From Providencia rettgeri (GTDB lineage Bacteria > Pseudomonadota > Gammaproteobacteria > Enterobacterales > Enterobacteriaceae), in the NCBI RefSeq assembly GCF_013255915.1, contig NZ_CP053896.1:1426001-1490000 (forward strand): a stretch of DNA of 64,000 bases, written 5' to 3'. Positions 24,548 to 35,305 of this stretch are shown one piece after another; position 1 is the stretch's first letter; every line of letters begins with the position of its first letter. The notes under the pieces are model-generated. The model did not search any database. It worked only from the letters and a program-made list of their open reading frames with translations, and was not told the DNA's origin. The position numbers and the translations under genes were made by a program.

Positions 24548-25468
24548 ATGACAGAGAAAGTTGCGGTTCTATTAGGAGGCTCATCTGCTGAACGTGAAGT
24601 TTCACTTCAGTCAGGAAATGCTGTGCTGGCAGGGCTACGCCAAGCAGGTATTGATGCTCATCCTATCGACCCTCAAGATTTCCCTGTAGAAACATTGAAA
24701 GATGCAGGTTTCAATAAAGTTTTTATTGCGTTACATGGCCGCGGTGGTGAAGACGGTACATTACAAGGGCTGTTAGAAACACTAAATCTGCCTTATACCG
24801 GCAGTGGTGTTATGGCTTCAGCGCTTAGCATGGATAAGTTGAGAACAAAACAATTATGGCAAGGTGCAGGGTTAAGTGTATCGCCGTATGTTTACTTAAC
24901 AAAGCAGCAGTATAAGCAGGCTTCTTATGAGCAAATTGTCGCTAAAGTGCAATTTCTCGGATTACCTCTTATCGTGAAGCCAAGCCTTGAAGGCTCCAGT
25001 GTTGGTATGAGTAAAGTTGATAACTTAGAGGCATTGCCTGCTGCACTGGATCTTGCGTTTCAATTTGATGAAACGTTGTTAATTGAAAAATGGCTGAGTG
25101 GTCCTGAGTTCACGGTCGCGGTGTTAGGAGGCAACACTCTACCGTCAATTCGTATTCAACCACCAGGTATTTTTTATGACTACGAAGCGAAATATTTATC
25201 TGATGAAACTCAATATTTTTGCCCAAGTGGTTTAGATGAACAGCTTGAGTCAGAACTCGCAGACTTAGCGCTGAAAGCTTACCAAGTTGTTGGTTGTGAA
25301 GGCTGGGGGCGAGTTGATGTAATGCAAGGCAGCGATGGCCAATTTTATCTGTTGGAAGTTAATACATCGCCAGGTATGACAAGCCATAGCCTAGTACCGA
25401 TGGCTGCTCGTCAGGCAGGTATGAGTTTTTCACAGATAGTTGTGCAAATTTTGAGATTGGCTCGTTGA
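24548..25468 (+). CDS. ddlB: D-alanine--D-alanine ligase B
   Basis: DdlB is an ATP-grasp ligase that supplies D-Ala-D-Ala to MurF. It has 306 residues: [14 protein letters not shown] near the N-terminus, [14 protein letters not shown] (about 144-157, including the omega-loop Ser and the Lys ATP ligand), and [13 protein letters not shown] near 272 with the Mg2+ ligands. Two bases separate it from murC and one base from ftsQ. Confidence 0.98.
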   Translation: MTEKVAVLLGGSSAEREVSLQSGNAVLAGLRQAGIDAHPIDPQDFPVETLKDAGFNKVFIALHGRGGEDGTLQGLLETLNLPYTGSGVMASALSMDKLRTKQLWQGAGLSVSPYVYLTKQQYKQASYEQIVAKVQFLGLPLIVKPSLEGSSVGMSKVDNLEALPAALDLAFQFDETLLIEKWLSGPEFTVAVLGGNTLPSIRIQPPGIFYDYEAKYLSDETQYFCPSGLDEQLESELADLALKAYQVVGCEGWGRVDVMQGSDGQFYLLEVNTSPGMTSHSLVPMAARQAGMSFSQIVVQILRLAR

Positions 25469-25469
25469 T

Positions 25470-26279
25470 ATGTCACAAGCAGCACTAAATGTTAGGCATC
25501 ATAATCAAAAGAACGATGAGGATCCTCGTTCAGGAGGACCTAGTAATGGTGCATTTTTAGGTGGGTTATTTTTCTTCCTATTTGTGGTTGGCACTATCAT
25601 CTGGAGTGGTTGGATGGTAATGACTTGGATGAAAGATGCGGATCGGCTGCCGATGTCCAAGTTAGTGTTAACGGGTGAGCGCCATTACACCAAAAATGAT
25701 GATGTTAGAAAGGCTATTTTAGCGCTAGGGCAGCCGGGGACGTTTATGACCGTCGATGTCAACGCTATCCAGAAGCAAATAAGCATGATGCCATGGGTAC
25801 GCCAAGTGACTGTGCGTAAACAATGGCCAGATGAATTGAAAATTCATATTGTTGAATACCGCCCATTCGCTAGGTGGAACGACCAAAACATGGTAGACGA
25901 ACAAGGTCGGGTATTTAACTTACCGGTTAGTGAAAATGGTAAAGGCGATTATGTGTTGCTTTATGGGCCACAAGGTAGCCAAAAAGAGGTTCTTAAAGAG
26001 TTCGCAGTCTTTAAGAACACATTAGCTGCACATAATCTAAAGCTAAAATCGCTATCGATGACAGCCAGAAATGCATGGCAAATTATTTTAGACAACGATG
26101 TTAGAATCGAATTGGGTAAGAAAGATGTGTCAGAGCGGTTAAATAGGTTCCTTGAACTGTATCCGCTTTTGCAGCAAACAACGGATAAACGCGTTGACTA
26201 TGTTGACTTACGTTATTCCAGTGGTGCTGCGGTGGGCTGGGCGCCACTGTTGGTTGATGCTCCACCGGAGTTACAATAA
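25470..26279 (+). CDS. ftsQ: cell division protein FtsQ
   Basis: FtsQ recruits FtsL and FtsB to the divisome. The 269 residues comprise a cytoplasmic tail, one transmembrane helix at about residues 27-50 ([20 protein letters not shown]), a POTRA domain ([20 protein letters not shown]) and a beta domain. It sits between ddlB and ftsA, as in all enterobacterial dcw clusters. Internal ftsAZ promoters are known to lie within ftsQ in E. coli; I cannot identify them here with certainty. Confidence 0.96.
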   Translation: MSQAALNVRHHNQKNDEDPRSGGPSNGAFLGGLFFFLFVVGTIIWSGWMVMTWMKDADRLPMSKLVLTGERHYTKNDDVRKAILALGQPGTFMTVDVNAIQKQISMMPWVRQVTVRKQWPDELKIHIVEYRPFARWNDQNMVDEQGRVFNLPVSENGKGDYVLLYGPQGSQKEVLKEFAVFKNTLAAHNLKLKSLSMTARNAWQIILDNDVRIELGKKDVSERLNRFLELYPLLQQTTDKRVDYVDLRYSSGAAVGWAPLLVDAPPELQ

Positions 26280-26314
26280 AGACGATGACTAATAACAAAA
26301 ATTAGGCAGAAAAA

Positions 26315-27571
26315 ATGATTAAAGCAACGGACAGAAAATTAGTGGTAGGCCTTGAAATTGGAACTTCCAAGGTATCAGCCCTTGTTGGCGAAATTCTGCC
26401 CGATGGTATGGTTAATATTATTGGGGTGGGAAGTTGTCCATCTCGTGGAATGGACAAAGGTGGCGTAAACGATCTTGAATCAGTGGTAAAATGTGTACAA
26501 AGAGCCATTGATCAGGCAGAACTCATGGCTGACTGCCAAATTTCATCGGTTTACCTTGCGCTATCGGGTAAGCACGTCAGTTGCCAAAATGAGATTGGTA
26601 TGGTGCCAGTTTCAGAAGAAGAAGTGACGCAAGAAGATGTTGACAGTGTTGTGCATACAGCAAAATCGGTACGTGTTCGCGATGAGCACAGAATTTTGCA
26701 CGTGATACCGCAAGAATTTGCAATAGATTACCAAGAAGGGATTAAAAACCCGGTTGGTTTATCAGGTGTACGTATGCAAGCCAAAGTTCATTTGATCACC
26801 TGCCATAACGATATGGCAAAAAATATTGTTAAAGCCGTTGAACGCTGTGGGTTAAAAGTTGATCAGCTTATTTTTGCTGGTCTCGCTGCAAGTTATAGTG
26901 TTTTAACGGAAGATGAGCGTGAATTAGGTGTATGTGTCGTTGATATCGGTGGCGGCACTATGGATATGGCGGTTTACACTGGCGGGGCTTTGCGCCATAC
27001 AAAAGTCATCCCGTATGCAGGCAATGTGGTGACAAGCGACATCGCTTATGCATTTGGAACACCACCTAGTGATGCAGAAGCCATTAAAGTGCGTCATGGG
27101 TGTGCAGTCGGTTCTATCGTGAGTAAAGACGAGACCGTGGAAGTGCCAAGTGTTGGTGGGCGACCACCAAGAAGCTTACAGCGTCAAACCTTAGCAGAAG
27201 TGATAGAGCCAAGGTATACTGAGCTGTTAAACTTAGTAAATGAAGAAATTTTAAATTTACAGGAACAGTTACGCCAACAAGGTGTCAAACACCATTTGGC
27301 AGCTGGTATCGTGTTGACTGGTGGGGCCGCACAAATTGATGGTTTAGTCGAATGTGCGCAAAAAGTGTTCCATACGCAAGTGCGAATTGGTACACCGCTC
27401 AACATCACAGGGTTAACGGATTATGCGCAGGAGCCATATTATTCAACAGCAGTAGGGCTTCTGCATTACGGTAAAGAAAGCCATTTAGGCGATGATACCG
27501 AAGTAGAAAAACGTGCATCAGTTAGTGGATGGTTTAGTAAAATCACCAGTTGGCTGAGAAAAGAATTTTAA
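26315..27571 (+). CDS. ftsA: cell division protein FtsA
   Basis: FtsA is an actin-like ATPase that tethers FtsZ filaments to the membrane. In its 418 residues the actin-fold nucleotide motifs are LEIGTSKVSALVG (near residue 14) and VVDIGGGTMDMAVY (near 208), with a 1C subdomain between. The C-terminal GWFSKITSWLRKEF is the amphipathic membrane-targeting helix. The length is close to the usual 420. Confidence 0.98.
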   Translation: MIKATDRKLVVGLEIGTSKVSALVGEILPDGMVNIIGVGSCPSRGMDKGGVNDLESVVKCVQRAIDQAELMADCQISSVYLALSGKHVSCQNEIGMVPVSEEEVTQEDVDSVVHTAKSVRVRDEHRILHVIPQEFAIDYQEGIKNPVGLSGVRMQAKVHLITCHNDMAKNIVKAVERCGLKVDQLIFAGLAASYSVLTEDERELGVCVVDIGGGTMDMAVYTGGALRHTKVIPYAGNVVTSDIAYAFGTPPSDAEAIKVRHGCAVGSIVSKDETVEVPSVGGRPPRSLQRQTLAEVIEPRYTELLNLVNEEILNLQEQLRQQGVKHHLAAGIVLTGGAAQIDGLVECAQKVFHTQVRIGTPLNITGLTDYAQEPYYSTAVGLLHYGKESHLGDDTEVEKRASVSGWFSKITSWLRKEF

Positions 27572-27631
27572 TTTTGATAAAGAAGCATATTATTAGCTTC
27601 AAAAGTAGTAAGCACAAAACGGAGAGACATT

Positions 27632-28789
27632 ATGTTTGAACCAATGGAGCTAACCAACGATGCGGTGATTAAAGTCATCGGCGTTGGCGGCGGCGGCGGT
27701 AACGCCGTTGAACACATGGTGCGTGAACGTATTGAAGGCGTTGAATTCTTCGCTGTCAATACAGATGCACAAGCGCTGCGTAAAACCGCAGTTGGACAAA
27801 CTATCCAGATCGGTACCGGTATTACCAAAGGTCTGGGTGCAGGTGCAAACCCTGAAGTTGGCCGTAATGCCGCTGAAGAAGATCGTGAGGCGCTGCGTAA
27901 TGCTTTAGATGGCGCGGATATGGTCTTTATCGCAGCAGGTATGGGTGGCGGTACAGGGACTGGTGCAGCTCCGGTCGTTGCCGAGGTTGCCAAAGAATTG
28001 GGTATTCTGACAGTTGCTGTCGTGACTAAACCTTTCAATTTCGAAGGTAAAAAGCGCATGGCATTTGCAGAGGCAGGTATCACTGAGTTGTCAAAACATG
28101 TTGACTCACTGATCACTATCCCAAATGATAAATTATTAAAAGTACTTGGTCGTGGTATCTCATTACTGGATGCTTTTGGTGCGGCAAATGACGTACTAAA
28201 AGGTGCAGTACAAGGTATCGCTGAACTGATTACACGCCCAGGTTTAATGAACGTAGACTTTGCTGACGTACGTACTGTGATGTCAGAAATGGGCTACGCA
28301 ATGATGGGGTCAGGTGTTGCTCGTGGTGAAGATAGAGCAGAAGAAGCGGCAGAAATGGCTATTTCTAGTCCACTTCTTGAAGATATCGACCTGTCTGGTG
28401 CACGTGGTGTATTAGTTAACATCACGGCTGGTTTCGACCTGCGTTTAGATGAGTTTGAAACGGTGGGTAACACTATTCGTGCTTTCGCATCTGATAATGC
28501 AACTGTGGTAATCGGTACATCTCTTGACCCAGAAATGCACGAAGAACTGCGTGTTACAGTTGTTGCTACAGGTATTGGTATGGACAAACGTCCAGAAATT
28601 ACTTTAGTTAGCAATAAAATGTCTCAGCAGGCGTCAATGGAACAGCGCTATCAGCAAATGCAAAATAGCATGTCTTCATTAACAGAAGAGAAACCAGCGG
28701 CTAAAGCGGTCAATGACCAAAATACGCAAACAAATAAAGAACCAGATTATCTTGATATTCCTGCGTTCTTGCGTAAACAGGCCGATTAA
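27632..28789 (+). CDS. ftsZ: cell division protein FtsZ (tubulin homologue)
   Basis: FtsZ forms the cytokinetic ring. The 385 residues show the tubulin-family glycine signature [12 protein letters not shown] near residue 105, [15 protein letters not shown] near 15, and the T7 loop with [11 protein letters not shown] near 206. The conserved C-terminal peptide [14 protein letters not shown] binds FtsA, ZipA and ZapD. ggagag lies 7-8 bases before the ATG, consistent with high expression. Confidence 0.99.
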   Translation: MFEPMELTNDAVIKVIGVGGGGGNAVEHMVRERIEGVEFFAVNTDAQALRKTAVGQTIQIGTGITKGLGAGANPEVGRNAAEEDREALRNALDGADMVFIAAGMGGGTGTGAAPVVAEVAKELGILTVAVVTKPFNFEGKKRMAFAEAGITELSKHVDSLITIPNDKLLKVLGRGISLLDAFGAANDVLKGAVQGIAELITRPGLMNVDFADVRTVMSEMGYAMMGSGVARGEDRAEEAAEMAISSPLLEDIDLSGARGVLVNITAGFDLRLDEFETVGNTIRAFASDNATVVIGTSLDPEMHEELRVTVVATGIGMDKRPEITLVSNKMSQQASMEQRYQQMQNSMSSLTEEKPAAKAVNDQNTQTNKEPDYLDIPAFLRKQAD

Positions 28790-28830
28790 TTTTATTTATA
28801 TTGGTTTCTCCGCTTTTTGTGCTAAAATTT

Positions 28831-28862
28831 CCTACTGATTATCTTGTATGATGATCAGTAGG
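28831..28862 (+). promoter_or_regulatory. hairpin in the ftsZ-lpxC spacer
   Basis: A stem of 13 pairs (28831-28843 with 28850-28862, one GU) and a 6-base loop ends 26 bases before the lpxC ATG. No U-run follows, so it is more likely an mRNA processing or stability element of the lpxC leader than a terminator. Confidence 0.5.
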
Positions 28863-28870
28863 ACTTATAA

Positions 28871-29806
<936 letters not shown>

Positions 29807-29844
29807 AATTTGATTATGCAGCTATCTTCGAGAACTGATCGAAT

Positions 29845-30366
29845 TTAGCCTTTTCTGTTGGTTGCGCTAGTACTCTCTCCGGCTAGCGCAGCCAGCCGCT
29901 CAAACCTTTCTTTTAATCCTTTCGGGCTATTTTCGGCTAATTTCAAAAGCGCTTGTGCAGTTTGTGGACTTATCTGACGTTCGTTCATTTTTTGACTTAT
30001 TGAGACTGTTTGCTTAGTTAGTGAACTATTTTGTCTCGATTTTCGCATAAGATCGGGATTGATTCTGATGTCGATAGAGGATAAAGATGGTAGAATGGAC
30101 GTTCTTAATGCAGAAAGAAGATTGATTTTTTCGTAATTAAGTCGGGTCATCCAACTGGCGTTTGCCACTTCAATGACCATAACATTATTACGATAGTTTG
30201 CAACACGGCACATGGGTTTGATTTCAGCCGGCAGTAATCCTTTTACAGCACGATTCAGTTTGATAATCGCTTTTGCATTACGCTGAATAGTTTGTAAAGT
30301 GTTTGATGATGTTGCCAATGAGCCTTCAAGAACATCAAAAAGTGCTTGTGGATGACTATCTCTCAT
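29845..30366 (-). CDS. DUF721 family protein, DciA-like
   Basis: The N-terminal half (residues 8-100) fits DUF721, with VMVIEVANASWMTRLNYEKI and LLSALRTSILPSLSSIDIRI as the core KH-like strands and helices. In bacteria without DnaC/DnaI loaders, proteins of this family (DciA) load the replicative helicase DnaB. Enterobacterales normally rely on DnaC, so the role here is uncertain. I start at the ATG at 30366 because ggag sits 7 bases upstream; a TTG start at 30393 would add 9 residues. The predicted product is 173 residues with a basic, probably flexible C-terminal half. It is divergent from secM, a position I recall as occupied by dciA in Vibrio. Confidence 0.75.
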   Translation of the reverse strand: MRDSHPQALFDVLEGSLATSSNTLQTIQRNAKAIIKLNRAVKGLLPAEIKPMCRVANYRNNVMVIEVANASWMTRLNYEKINLLSALRTSILPSLSSIDIRINPDLMRKSRQNSSLTKQTVSISQKMNERQISPQTAQALLKLAENSPKGLKERFERLAALAGESTSATNRKG

Positions 30367-30441
30367 TTTTAGCTCCAGCTGAGAATGAAACAACGAATTG
30401 CAAATAATAATTTTGTCACTTATTCATTATATAAGAGTTTG

Positions 30442-30972
30442 ATGGGCATTTTAAATTTTTGGCGACAACTTGGTAGAAAATACTTTTGGTCCCACCTGCT
30501 ATTAGGTGTGGTTGCCACAGGTGTCGGCTTGCCTACAATTTTAAATGCGTTATCAGATTCTCAACATACACAGGTTAACTCTTCTCCAGTTAATCGCCAA
30601 AGCCAAGCTGTGAATGCTTTTGACAATTTATTTGCTCAACAGAATTCCCAACGCTCTTCGTCATCATCGTCATCTTATTCAGTAAATTACTGGCAGCAAC
30701 ATGCGGTAAGAAACGTTATTCGGCAGCTAACTTTTGCTTTTTCGGCGACAGAAGACGATGATGTAAACGCTGCAACAGAAGAGACTGAACAGCTTATTGC
30801 CCCACAATTGATGTTAGACACGCTGTATGCCATGTTAGCACAGCGTTCACTTCAGTGGGATGAAAGTGTTATTCAATTTAGTCATTATAACTATCCCCAT
30901 ATTATTGCCTATCAACCTGCAATTTGGATTGCTCAAGTATACGGCATTCGTGCCGGCCCGTTAACAGTTTAA
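30442..30972 (+). CDS. secM: secretion monitor SecM (translation-arrest peptide)
   Basis: SecM is exported by Sec and arrests its own ribosome when export is slow, which raises secA translation. I choose the ATG at 30442 (MGILNFWRQLGRKYFWSHLL), matching E. coli's MSGIL... start, with aagag upstream; a start at 30385 would add 19 residues. The 176 residues contain a signal-like hydrophobic segment (HLLLGVVATGVGLPTILNA) and end with the arrest motif YQPAIWIAQVYGIRAGP at residues 157-173. The E. coli consensus is FxxxxWIxxxxGIRAGP; here the first Phe is Tyr. Trp162, Ile163, Gly168 to Pro173 are intact. Confidence 0.93.
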   Translation: MGILNFWRQLGRKYFWSHLLLGVVATGVGLPTILNALSDSQHTQVNSSPVNRQSQAVNAFDNLFAQQNSQRSSSSSSSYSVNYWQQHAVRNVIRQLTFAFSATEDDDVNAATEETEQLIAPQLMLDTLYAMLAQRSLQWDESVIQFSHYNYPHIIAYQPAIWIAQVYGIRAGPLTV

Positions 30973-31066
30973 TCTTCATTCATGGTAAAACAGCTCATCG
31001 CTGTGCTGTTTTACGCCATAAAATTTATAAAAATTTAAAGTAATTAATTGATTATTAGAGATTAAA
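30968..31066 (+). promoter_or_regulatory. secM-secA regulatory RNA structure
   Basis: The secM 3' end TTTAATCTT (30968-30976, including the stop codon) can pair with GAGATTAAA (31058-31066), which covers the secA Shine-Dalgarno. Between them is a perfect 10-bp hairpin (30985-30994 with 31005-31014). A ribosome arrested at the GIRAGP codons (Pro at 30958-30960) would cover the left arm and free the secA ribosome binding site, the logic known from E. coli. The pairing is my inspection, not a folding calculation. Confidence 0.65.
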
Positions 31067-31068
31067 AT

Positions 31069-33780
31069 ATGTTAACAAAGATTTTGACCAAAGTTTTTGG
31101 TAGCCGTAATGACCGTACGTTGCGCCGCTTACGTAAAGAAGTTGAAAAAATTAACCGTCTTGAACCCGATTTCGAAAAGTTATCTGATGATGAGTTAAAA
31201 GCAAAAACGGTGGAATTTCGTGAGCGTTTAACGAAAGGTGAAAGTTTAGAAAGCATCATCCCTGAGGCATTTGCAACTGTTCGCGAAGCAAGTAAACGTG
31301 TATTTGGTATGCGTCACTTTGATGTACAGCTTATCGGTGGAATGGTACTGAATGAACGCTGTATCGCAGAAATGCGTACGGGGGAAGGTAAAACATTAAC
31401 GGCAACACTACCAGCTTATATCAACGCATTAAGTGGCAAAGGGGTTCACGTAGTTACGGTGAATGATTACTTAGCCAAACGTGATGCTGAAAATAACCGC
31501 CCATTATTTGAATTCTTAGGCTTAACTGTGGGTATCAACCTGCCAGGTATGGCTCCGCCTGCAAAACGTGAAGCATATGCGGCAGATATTACTTACGGTA
31601 CTAATAATGAATTTGGTTTCGACTACCTACGTGACAACATGGCGTTTAGCCCTGAAGAGCGTGTTCAGCGTAAATTGCATTATGCTTTGGTGGATGAGGT
31701 TGACTCCATTCTTATCGATGAAGCGCGTACACCACTGATTATTTCAGGTCCTGCAGAAGACAGTTCTGAACTGTACCAAAAAGTTGATAAACTTATTCCA
31801 TATCTTCAACGTCAAGAGAAAGAAGATTCAGATACTTTCCAAGGGGAAGGCCATTTTTCTGTCGATGAAAAATCGCGTCAAGTGACTATAACTGAACGTG
31901 GACTGGTGTTAATCGAAGAGCTTCTAGCAAAAGAAGGTTTAATGGATGAAGGAGAGTCTTTATATTCACCTTCTAACATCATGTTAATGCACCATGTGAT
32001 GGCGGGCTTACGTGCTCATGCGCTATTTACCTTAGACGTTGATTATATTGTAAAAGACGGTCAAATTGTTATTGTTGATGAACACACCGGCCGTACAATG
32101 GAAGGGCGTCGTTGGTCTGACGGCTTACACCAAGCAGTAGAAGCGAAAGAAGGCGTTGAAATTCAAAACGAAAACCAAACCTTGGCTTCAATTACTTTCC
32201 AGAACTATTTCCGTTTATATGAAAAGCTTGCAGGTATGACAGGTACTGCGGATACCGAAGCTTTTGAGTTTAGCTCAATTTATAAACTCGATACAATTGT
32301 TATCCCAACTAACCGCCCAATGGTGCGTAAAGATTTACCTGACCTCGTTTATATGAACGAAGCTGATAAGTTTGCAGCAATTATTGAAGATATTCGTGAA
32401 AGAACTGCCAATGGGCAACCCGTTCTTGTTGGTACAATTTCAATCGAAAAATCCGAATTGATTTCGAATGCGTTGAAAAAAGCTAAAATTGCTCATAATG
32501 TTTTGAATGCAAAATTCCATGCAATGGAAGCTGACATCATTGCGAATGCGGGTCAAGCTGGAGCTGTAACGATCGCAACTAATATGGCCGGTCGTGGTAC
32601 TGACATCATGCTAGGTGGTAGCTGGCAAACTGAGGTTGCTGCATTAGAAGAGCCAACTCAAGAGCAAATTGATGAAATCAAAGCAAACTGGAAAGTTCGC
32701 CATGACGCTGTTTTAGCAGCAGGTGGTTTACATATTATTGGTACAGAACGTCATGAGTCACGTCGTATCGATAACCAGTTACGTGGTCGTGCCGGTCGTC
32801 AAGGGGATGCGGGTTCATCTCGTTTTTACTTATCAATGGAAGATGCGCTGATGCGTATTTTTGCTTCAGACCGCGTTACTGGCATGATGAAAAAGTTAGG
32901 TATGAAGCCGGGTGAAGCGATTGAACACCCATGGGTGACCAAGGCTATTGCTAATGCGCAACGTAAAGTTGAAAGCCGTAACTTTGATATCCGTAAACAA
33001 TTACTTGAATATGATGATGTTGCAAGTGACCAACGTCGTGCGATTTATACTCAGCGTAATGAACTACTGGATGGCGGTGATATTAAAGAAACGGTTGATA
33101 GCATTCGTGAAGATGTATTAACCACAACGATGGATGCCTATATTCCACCTCAATCACTTGAAGAAATGTGGGATATCGAAGGACTACATCAGCGTTTAGT
33201 CAATGATTTTGACCTCGATTTACCAATCAAAGAGTGGTTAGATAAAGAGCCAGAGTTACACGAAGAAACATTACGTGAACGTATTATGGCAAAAGCGATT
33301 GAAGTTTATGATCGTAAAGAAGAAATTGTTGGCGCGGAAGCGATGCGTAATTTCGAAAAAGGTGTCATGTTGCAAACATTAGACACGTTATGGAAAGAGC
33401 ACTTAGCGTCAATGGATTACTTACGCCAAGGTATTCATTTGCGTGGTTATGCGCAAAAAGATCCTAAGCAAGAATACAAACGTGAATCTTTCAGTATGTT
33501 TGCTAACATGCTTGAAGCATTGAAATATGAAGTGATTAGTACTTTATCTAAGGTACAAGTTCGTTTACCTGAAGAGGTTGAAGCATTAGAACAACAGCGT
33601 CGTGAAGAAGCTGAGCGTTTAGCGAAGAGGCAACAATTAAGCCATGAAGCGGGCGCTGAATCTTTAATGACTGAAACCGAAGCTAAAATTGCAACCCAAG
33701 GTCACAAAATTGGCCGTAATGACCCTTGTCCTTGTGGTTCGGGTAAAAAATACAAGCAATGCCATGGCCGTTTAAATTAA
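31069..33780 (+). CDS. secA: preprotein translocase ATPase SecA
   Basis: SecA is the motor ATPase that drives proteins through SecYEG. The 903 residues contain the Walker A segment [11 protein letters not shown] (near residue 102), [15 protein letters not shown] (Walker B, near 209), the preprotein cross-linking domain, helicase motif [17 protein letters not shown] (near 576) and a C-terminal zinc-binding tail [17 protein letters not shown] that contacts SecB. The length is typical. Translation is probably controlled by secM arrest; a terminator follows at 33804. Confidence 0.99.
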   Translation: MLTKILTKVFGSRNDRTLRRLRKEVEKINRLEPDFEKLSDDELKAKTVEFRERLTKGESLESIIPEAFATVREASKRVFGMRHFDVQLIGGMVLNERCIAEMRTGEGKTLTATLPAYINALSGKGVHVVTVNDYLAKRDAENNRPLFEFLGLTVGINLPGMAPPAKREAYAADITYGTNNEFGFDYLRDNMAFSPEERVQRKLHYALVDEVDSILIDEARTPLIISGPAEDSSELYQKVDKLIPYLQRQEKEDSDTFQGEGHFSVDEKSRQVTITERGLVLIEELLAKEGLMDEGESLYSPSNIMLMHHVMAGLRAHALFTLDVDYIVKDGQIVIVDEHTGRTMEGRRWSDGLHQAVEAKEGVEIQNENQTLASITFQNYFRLYEKLAGMTGTADTEAFEFSSIYKLDTIVIPTNRPMVRKDLPDLVYMNEADKFAAIIEDIRERTANGQPVLVGTISIEKSELISNALKKAKIAHNVLNAKFHAMEADIIANAGQAGAVTIATNMAGRGTDIMLGGSWQTEVAALEEPTQEQIDEIKANWKVRHDAVLAAGGLHIIGTERHESRRIDNQLRGRAGRQGDAGSSRFYLSMEDALMRIFASDRVTGMMKKLGMKPGEAIEHPWVTKAIANAQRKVESRNFDIRKQLLEYDDVASDQRRAIYTQRNELLDGGDIKETVDSIREDVLTTTMDAYIPPQSLEEMWDIEGLHQRLVNDFDLDLPIKEWLDKEPELHEETLRERIMAKAIEVYDRKEEIVGAEAMRNFEKGVMLQTLDTLWKEHLASMDYLRQGIHLRGYAQKDPKQEYKRESFSMFANMLEALKYEVISTLSKVQVRLPEEVEALEQQRREEAERLAKRQQLSHEAGAESLMTETEAKIATQGHKIGRNDPCPCGSGKKYKQCHGRLN

Positions 33781-33803
33781 TTTACTATTAACTCATTAAT
33801 ATA

Positions 33804-33829
33804 AAAAAGGCGGGGTAACCCGCCTTTTT
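33804..33829 (+). terminator. rho-independent terminator of secM-secA
   Basis: aaaaaggcggg (33804-33814) pairs with cccgccttttt (33819-33829) across a gtaa loop, 24 bases after secA. Confidence 0.9.
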
Positions 33830-33841
33830 GACGAAAAAATT

Positions 33842-34255
33842 ATGGAAAAAAAACATTTGCATATCGCGGCTGGGATTATTCGTAACCCCGAGCAAAAAAT
33901 TTTTATTACTAAACGACCAGAAGGCACGCATATGGCTGGTTTTTGGGAATTTCCCGGTGGGAAACTTGAAGTTAATGAATCTCCTGAAGCCGCTTTAATT
34001 CGCGAACTTGAAGAAGAAGTTGGAATTGTAGTGACTAAGAACGAGTTATTTCATCGGGTTGACCATGAGTTTGATGACCGTTTCATTACACTCTATTTTT
34101 TTATGGTATCTTCATGGGAAAATGAACCGTATGGCAGAGAAGGGCAGGATTCGCGTTGGGTTTCTCAGCATGAGCTTAAAGCTGAAGAATTTCCCCCAGC
34201 AAACCGTATCATTGTTGATTTATTAACACAGAGAAGTGATCAACATAATAGCTGA
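33842..34255 (+). CDS. mutT: 8-oxo-dGTP diphosphatase MutT
   Basis: MutT hydrolyses 8-oxo-dGTP and so prevents A:T to C:G transversions. The 137 residues carry a complete Nudix box, GGKLEVNESPEAALIREL followed by EEEVGI (about residues 39-62), and the family N-terminus HIAAGIIRNPEQKIFITKRP. The ATG lies only 12 bases after the secA terminator and its Shine-Dalgarno is weak. It converges on yacG across a bidirectional terminator. Confidence 0.96.
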   Translation: MEKKHLHIAAGIIRNPEQKIFITKRPEGTHMAGFWEFPGGKLEVNESPEAALIRELEEEVGIVVTKNELFHRVDHEFDDRFITLYFFMVSSWENEPYGREGQDSRWVSQHELKAEEFPPANRIIVDLLTQRSDQHNS

Positions 34256-34264
34256 TAATGATAT

Positions 34265-34300
34265 TAAGTGGAAAATACACAATAATATATTTTCCACTTA
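34265..34300. terminator. bidirectional terminator between mutT and yacG
   Basis: A perfect 13-bp inverted repeat (34265-34277 with 34288-34300) with A/T-rich arms lies between the convergent genes. The internal U-rich arm on each strand is consistent with termination in both directions. Confidence 0.75.
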
Positions 34301-34324
34301 ATTTACGATGTCACGACTTATACA

Positions 34325-34522
34325 CTATTTATCTGGTTGTTCACTCCAGTCATCGCTGTCAGAAATATCCCCTTGACTCGCAATTCGTTTTTCTTCACTA
34401 GCCCATTCACCAAGGTCAATAAGTTGACAACGCTTACTACAAAATGGCCGGAACGGGCTATTTTCATTCCAAACAACTATTTTTTTACATGTAGGGCAAT
34501 TAACTTCAATGATTTCACTCAT
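34325..34522 (-). CDS. yacG: DNA gyrase inhibitor YacG (zinc-binding)
   Basis: YacG is a small zinc protein that binds GyrB and inhibits gyrase. The 65 residues contain the zinc site Cys9-x2-Cys12 and Cys28-x3-Cys32 (NCPTCKK and [18 protein letters not shown]), then an acidic tail. It is downstream of zapD in the same direction (coaE-zapD-yacG), as in E. coli. Confidence 0.96.
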   Translation of the reverse strand: MSEIIEVNCPTCKKIVVWNENSPFRPFCSKRCQLIDLGEWASEEKRIASQGDISDSDDWSEQPDK

Positions 34523-34538
34523 AAAAATATTTCTCTAG

Positions 34539-35297
34539 CTAGCAACAGGATAACTCAAAATTAATAATATCGGGGAGTATACCATTCTCACTGTCGATAT
34601 GTAGAAAACGTAGTGCGAATCGTGTTTTGTGGCCAGAGATTTGTGGGTATACCAAGTGTTCTGCAGTTAACTTGATGCGTAGTAGTTCTTTACCTTCTAC
34701 GTTGTCTTGATAAAAACCATTATGAGACTCTTTTTGTTCAAAGATTCCATTTTGCCGAATTAGTGTTAGAACAGCTTGCAATGCATCATTGAGTGGGTCG
34801 AGGCTTTGCAACCAGCCACTAATGACCTTGTCTCGTTCAGTTTGTGGAATATTTAACCAAAGTTGTAAAGTCGGTAGGTCGAAACTACAACAGCCACCAG
34901 GAATACTCAAACGTTGGCGTACCATACTAATAATTTTATCTGTACGTAGATGGTGGCCAAAGCGTGCTGCGGACATTAAATTGGATGTTGTTTCTGATAA
35001 TTGTTTTAGTAATGTAGATATTAATTGGTTATCAGCGTTAGGAGCTTCTGCCCAATTAGATAGCCGAGTTCGTTGTTTTTCTAGTTCTTTTATAAGCTCA
35101 GAACGAACCTCTCCTCTATCTAGGATTTCAATTAATTCTGAAACTGAGCGAAAAAAAGCAATACCAGTAGAGTAGGAGGTAATATTACTTAACTCATAAA
35201 TTTGAGATAAAAGTGTTTCAAGGCGCAACCACGAACGAATTTTTTCATTCATTGGGTATTCATAAGTAATTAAATTTGTTGTAATTAATTCGCCCAT
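34539..35297 (-). CDS. zapD: cell division protein ZapD
   Basis: ZapD cross-links FtsZ filaments by binding the FtsZ C-terminus. The 252 residues contain the conserved RQRLSIPGGCCSFDLPTLQLWL stretch (about 128-149), NGFYQDN near 193 and end FELSCC, like E. coli ZapD (FELACC). The N-terminus has a few extra residues (MGELITTN). It lies between coaE and yacG, probably in one transcript. Confidence 0.95.
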   Translation of the reverse strand: MGELITTNLITYEYPMNEKIRSWLRLETLLSQIYELSNITSYSTGIAFFRSVSELIEILDRGEVRSELIKELEKQRTRLSNWAEAPNADNQLISTLLKQLSETTSNLMSAARFGHHLRTDKIISMVRQRLSIPGGCCSFDLPTLQLWLNIPQTERDKVISGWLQSLDPLNDALQAVLTLIRQNGIFEQKESHNGFYQDNVEGKELLRIKLTAEHLVYPQISGHKTRFALRFLHIDSENGILPDIINFELSCC

Positions 35298-35305
35298 TTT
35301 AATTC

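Noticed and set aside
27568-28116. A 182-codon minus-strand frame opposite ftsZ
   Set aside because: A shadow of the highly codon-biased ftsZ sequence, with no independent evidence.
31021-31068. Simple local hairpin occluding the secA start as in E. coli
   Set aside because: The stable hairpin at 30985-31014 ends 40 bases before the secA ribosome binding site and does not cover it; the long-range pairing reported in the findings is needed.
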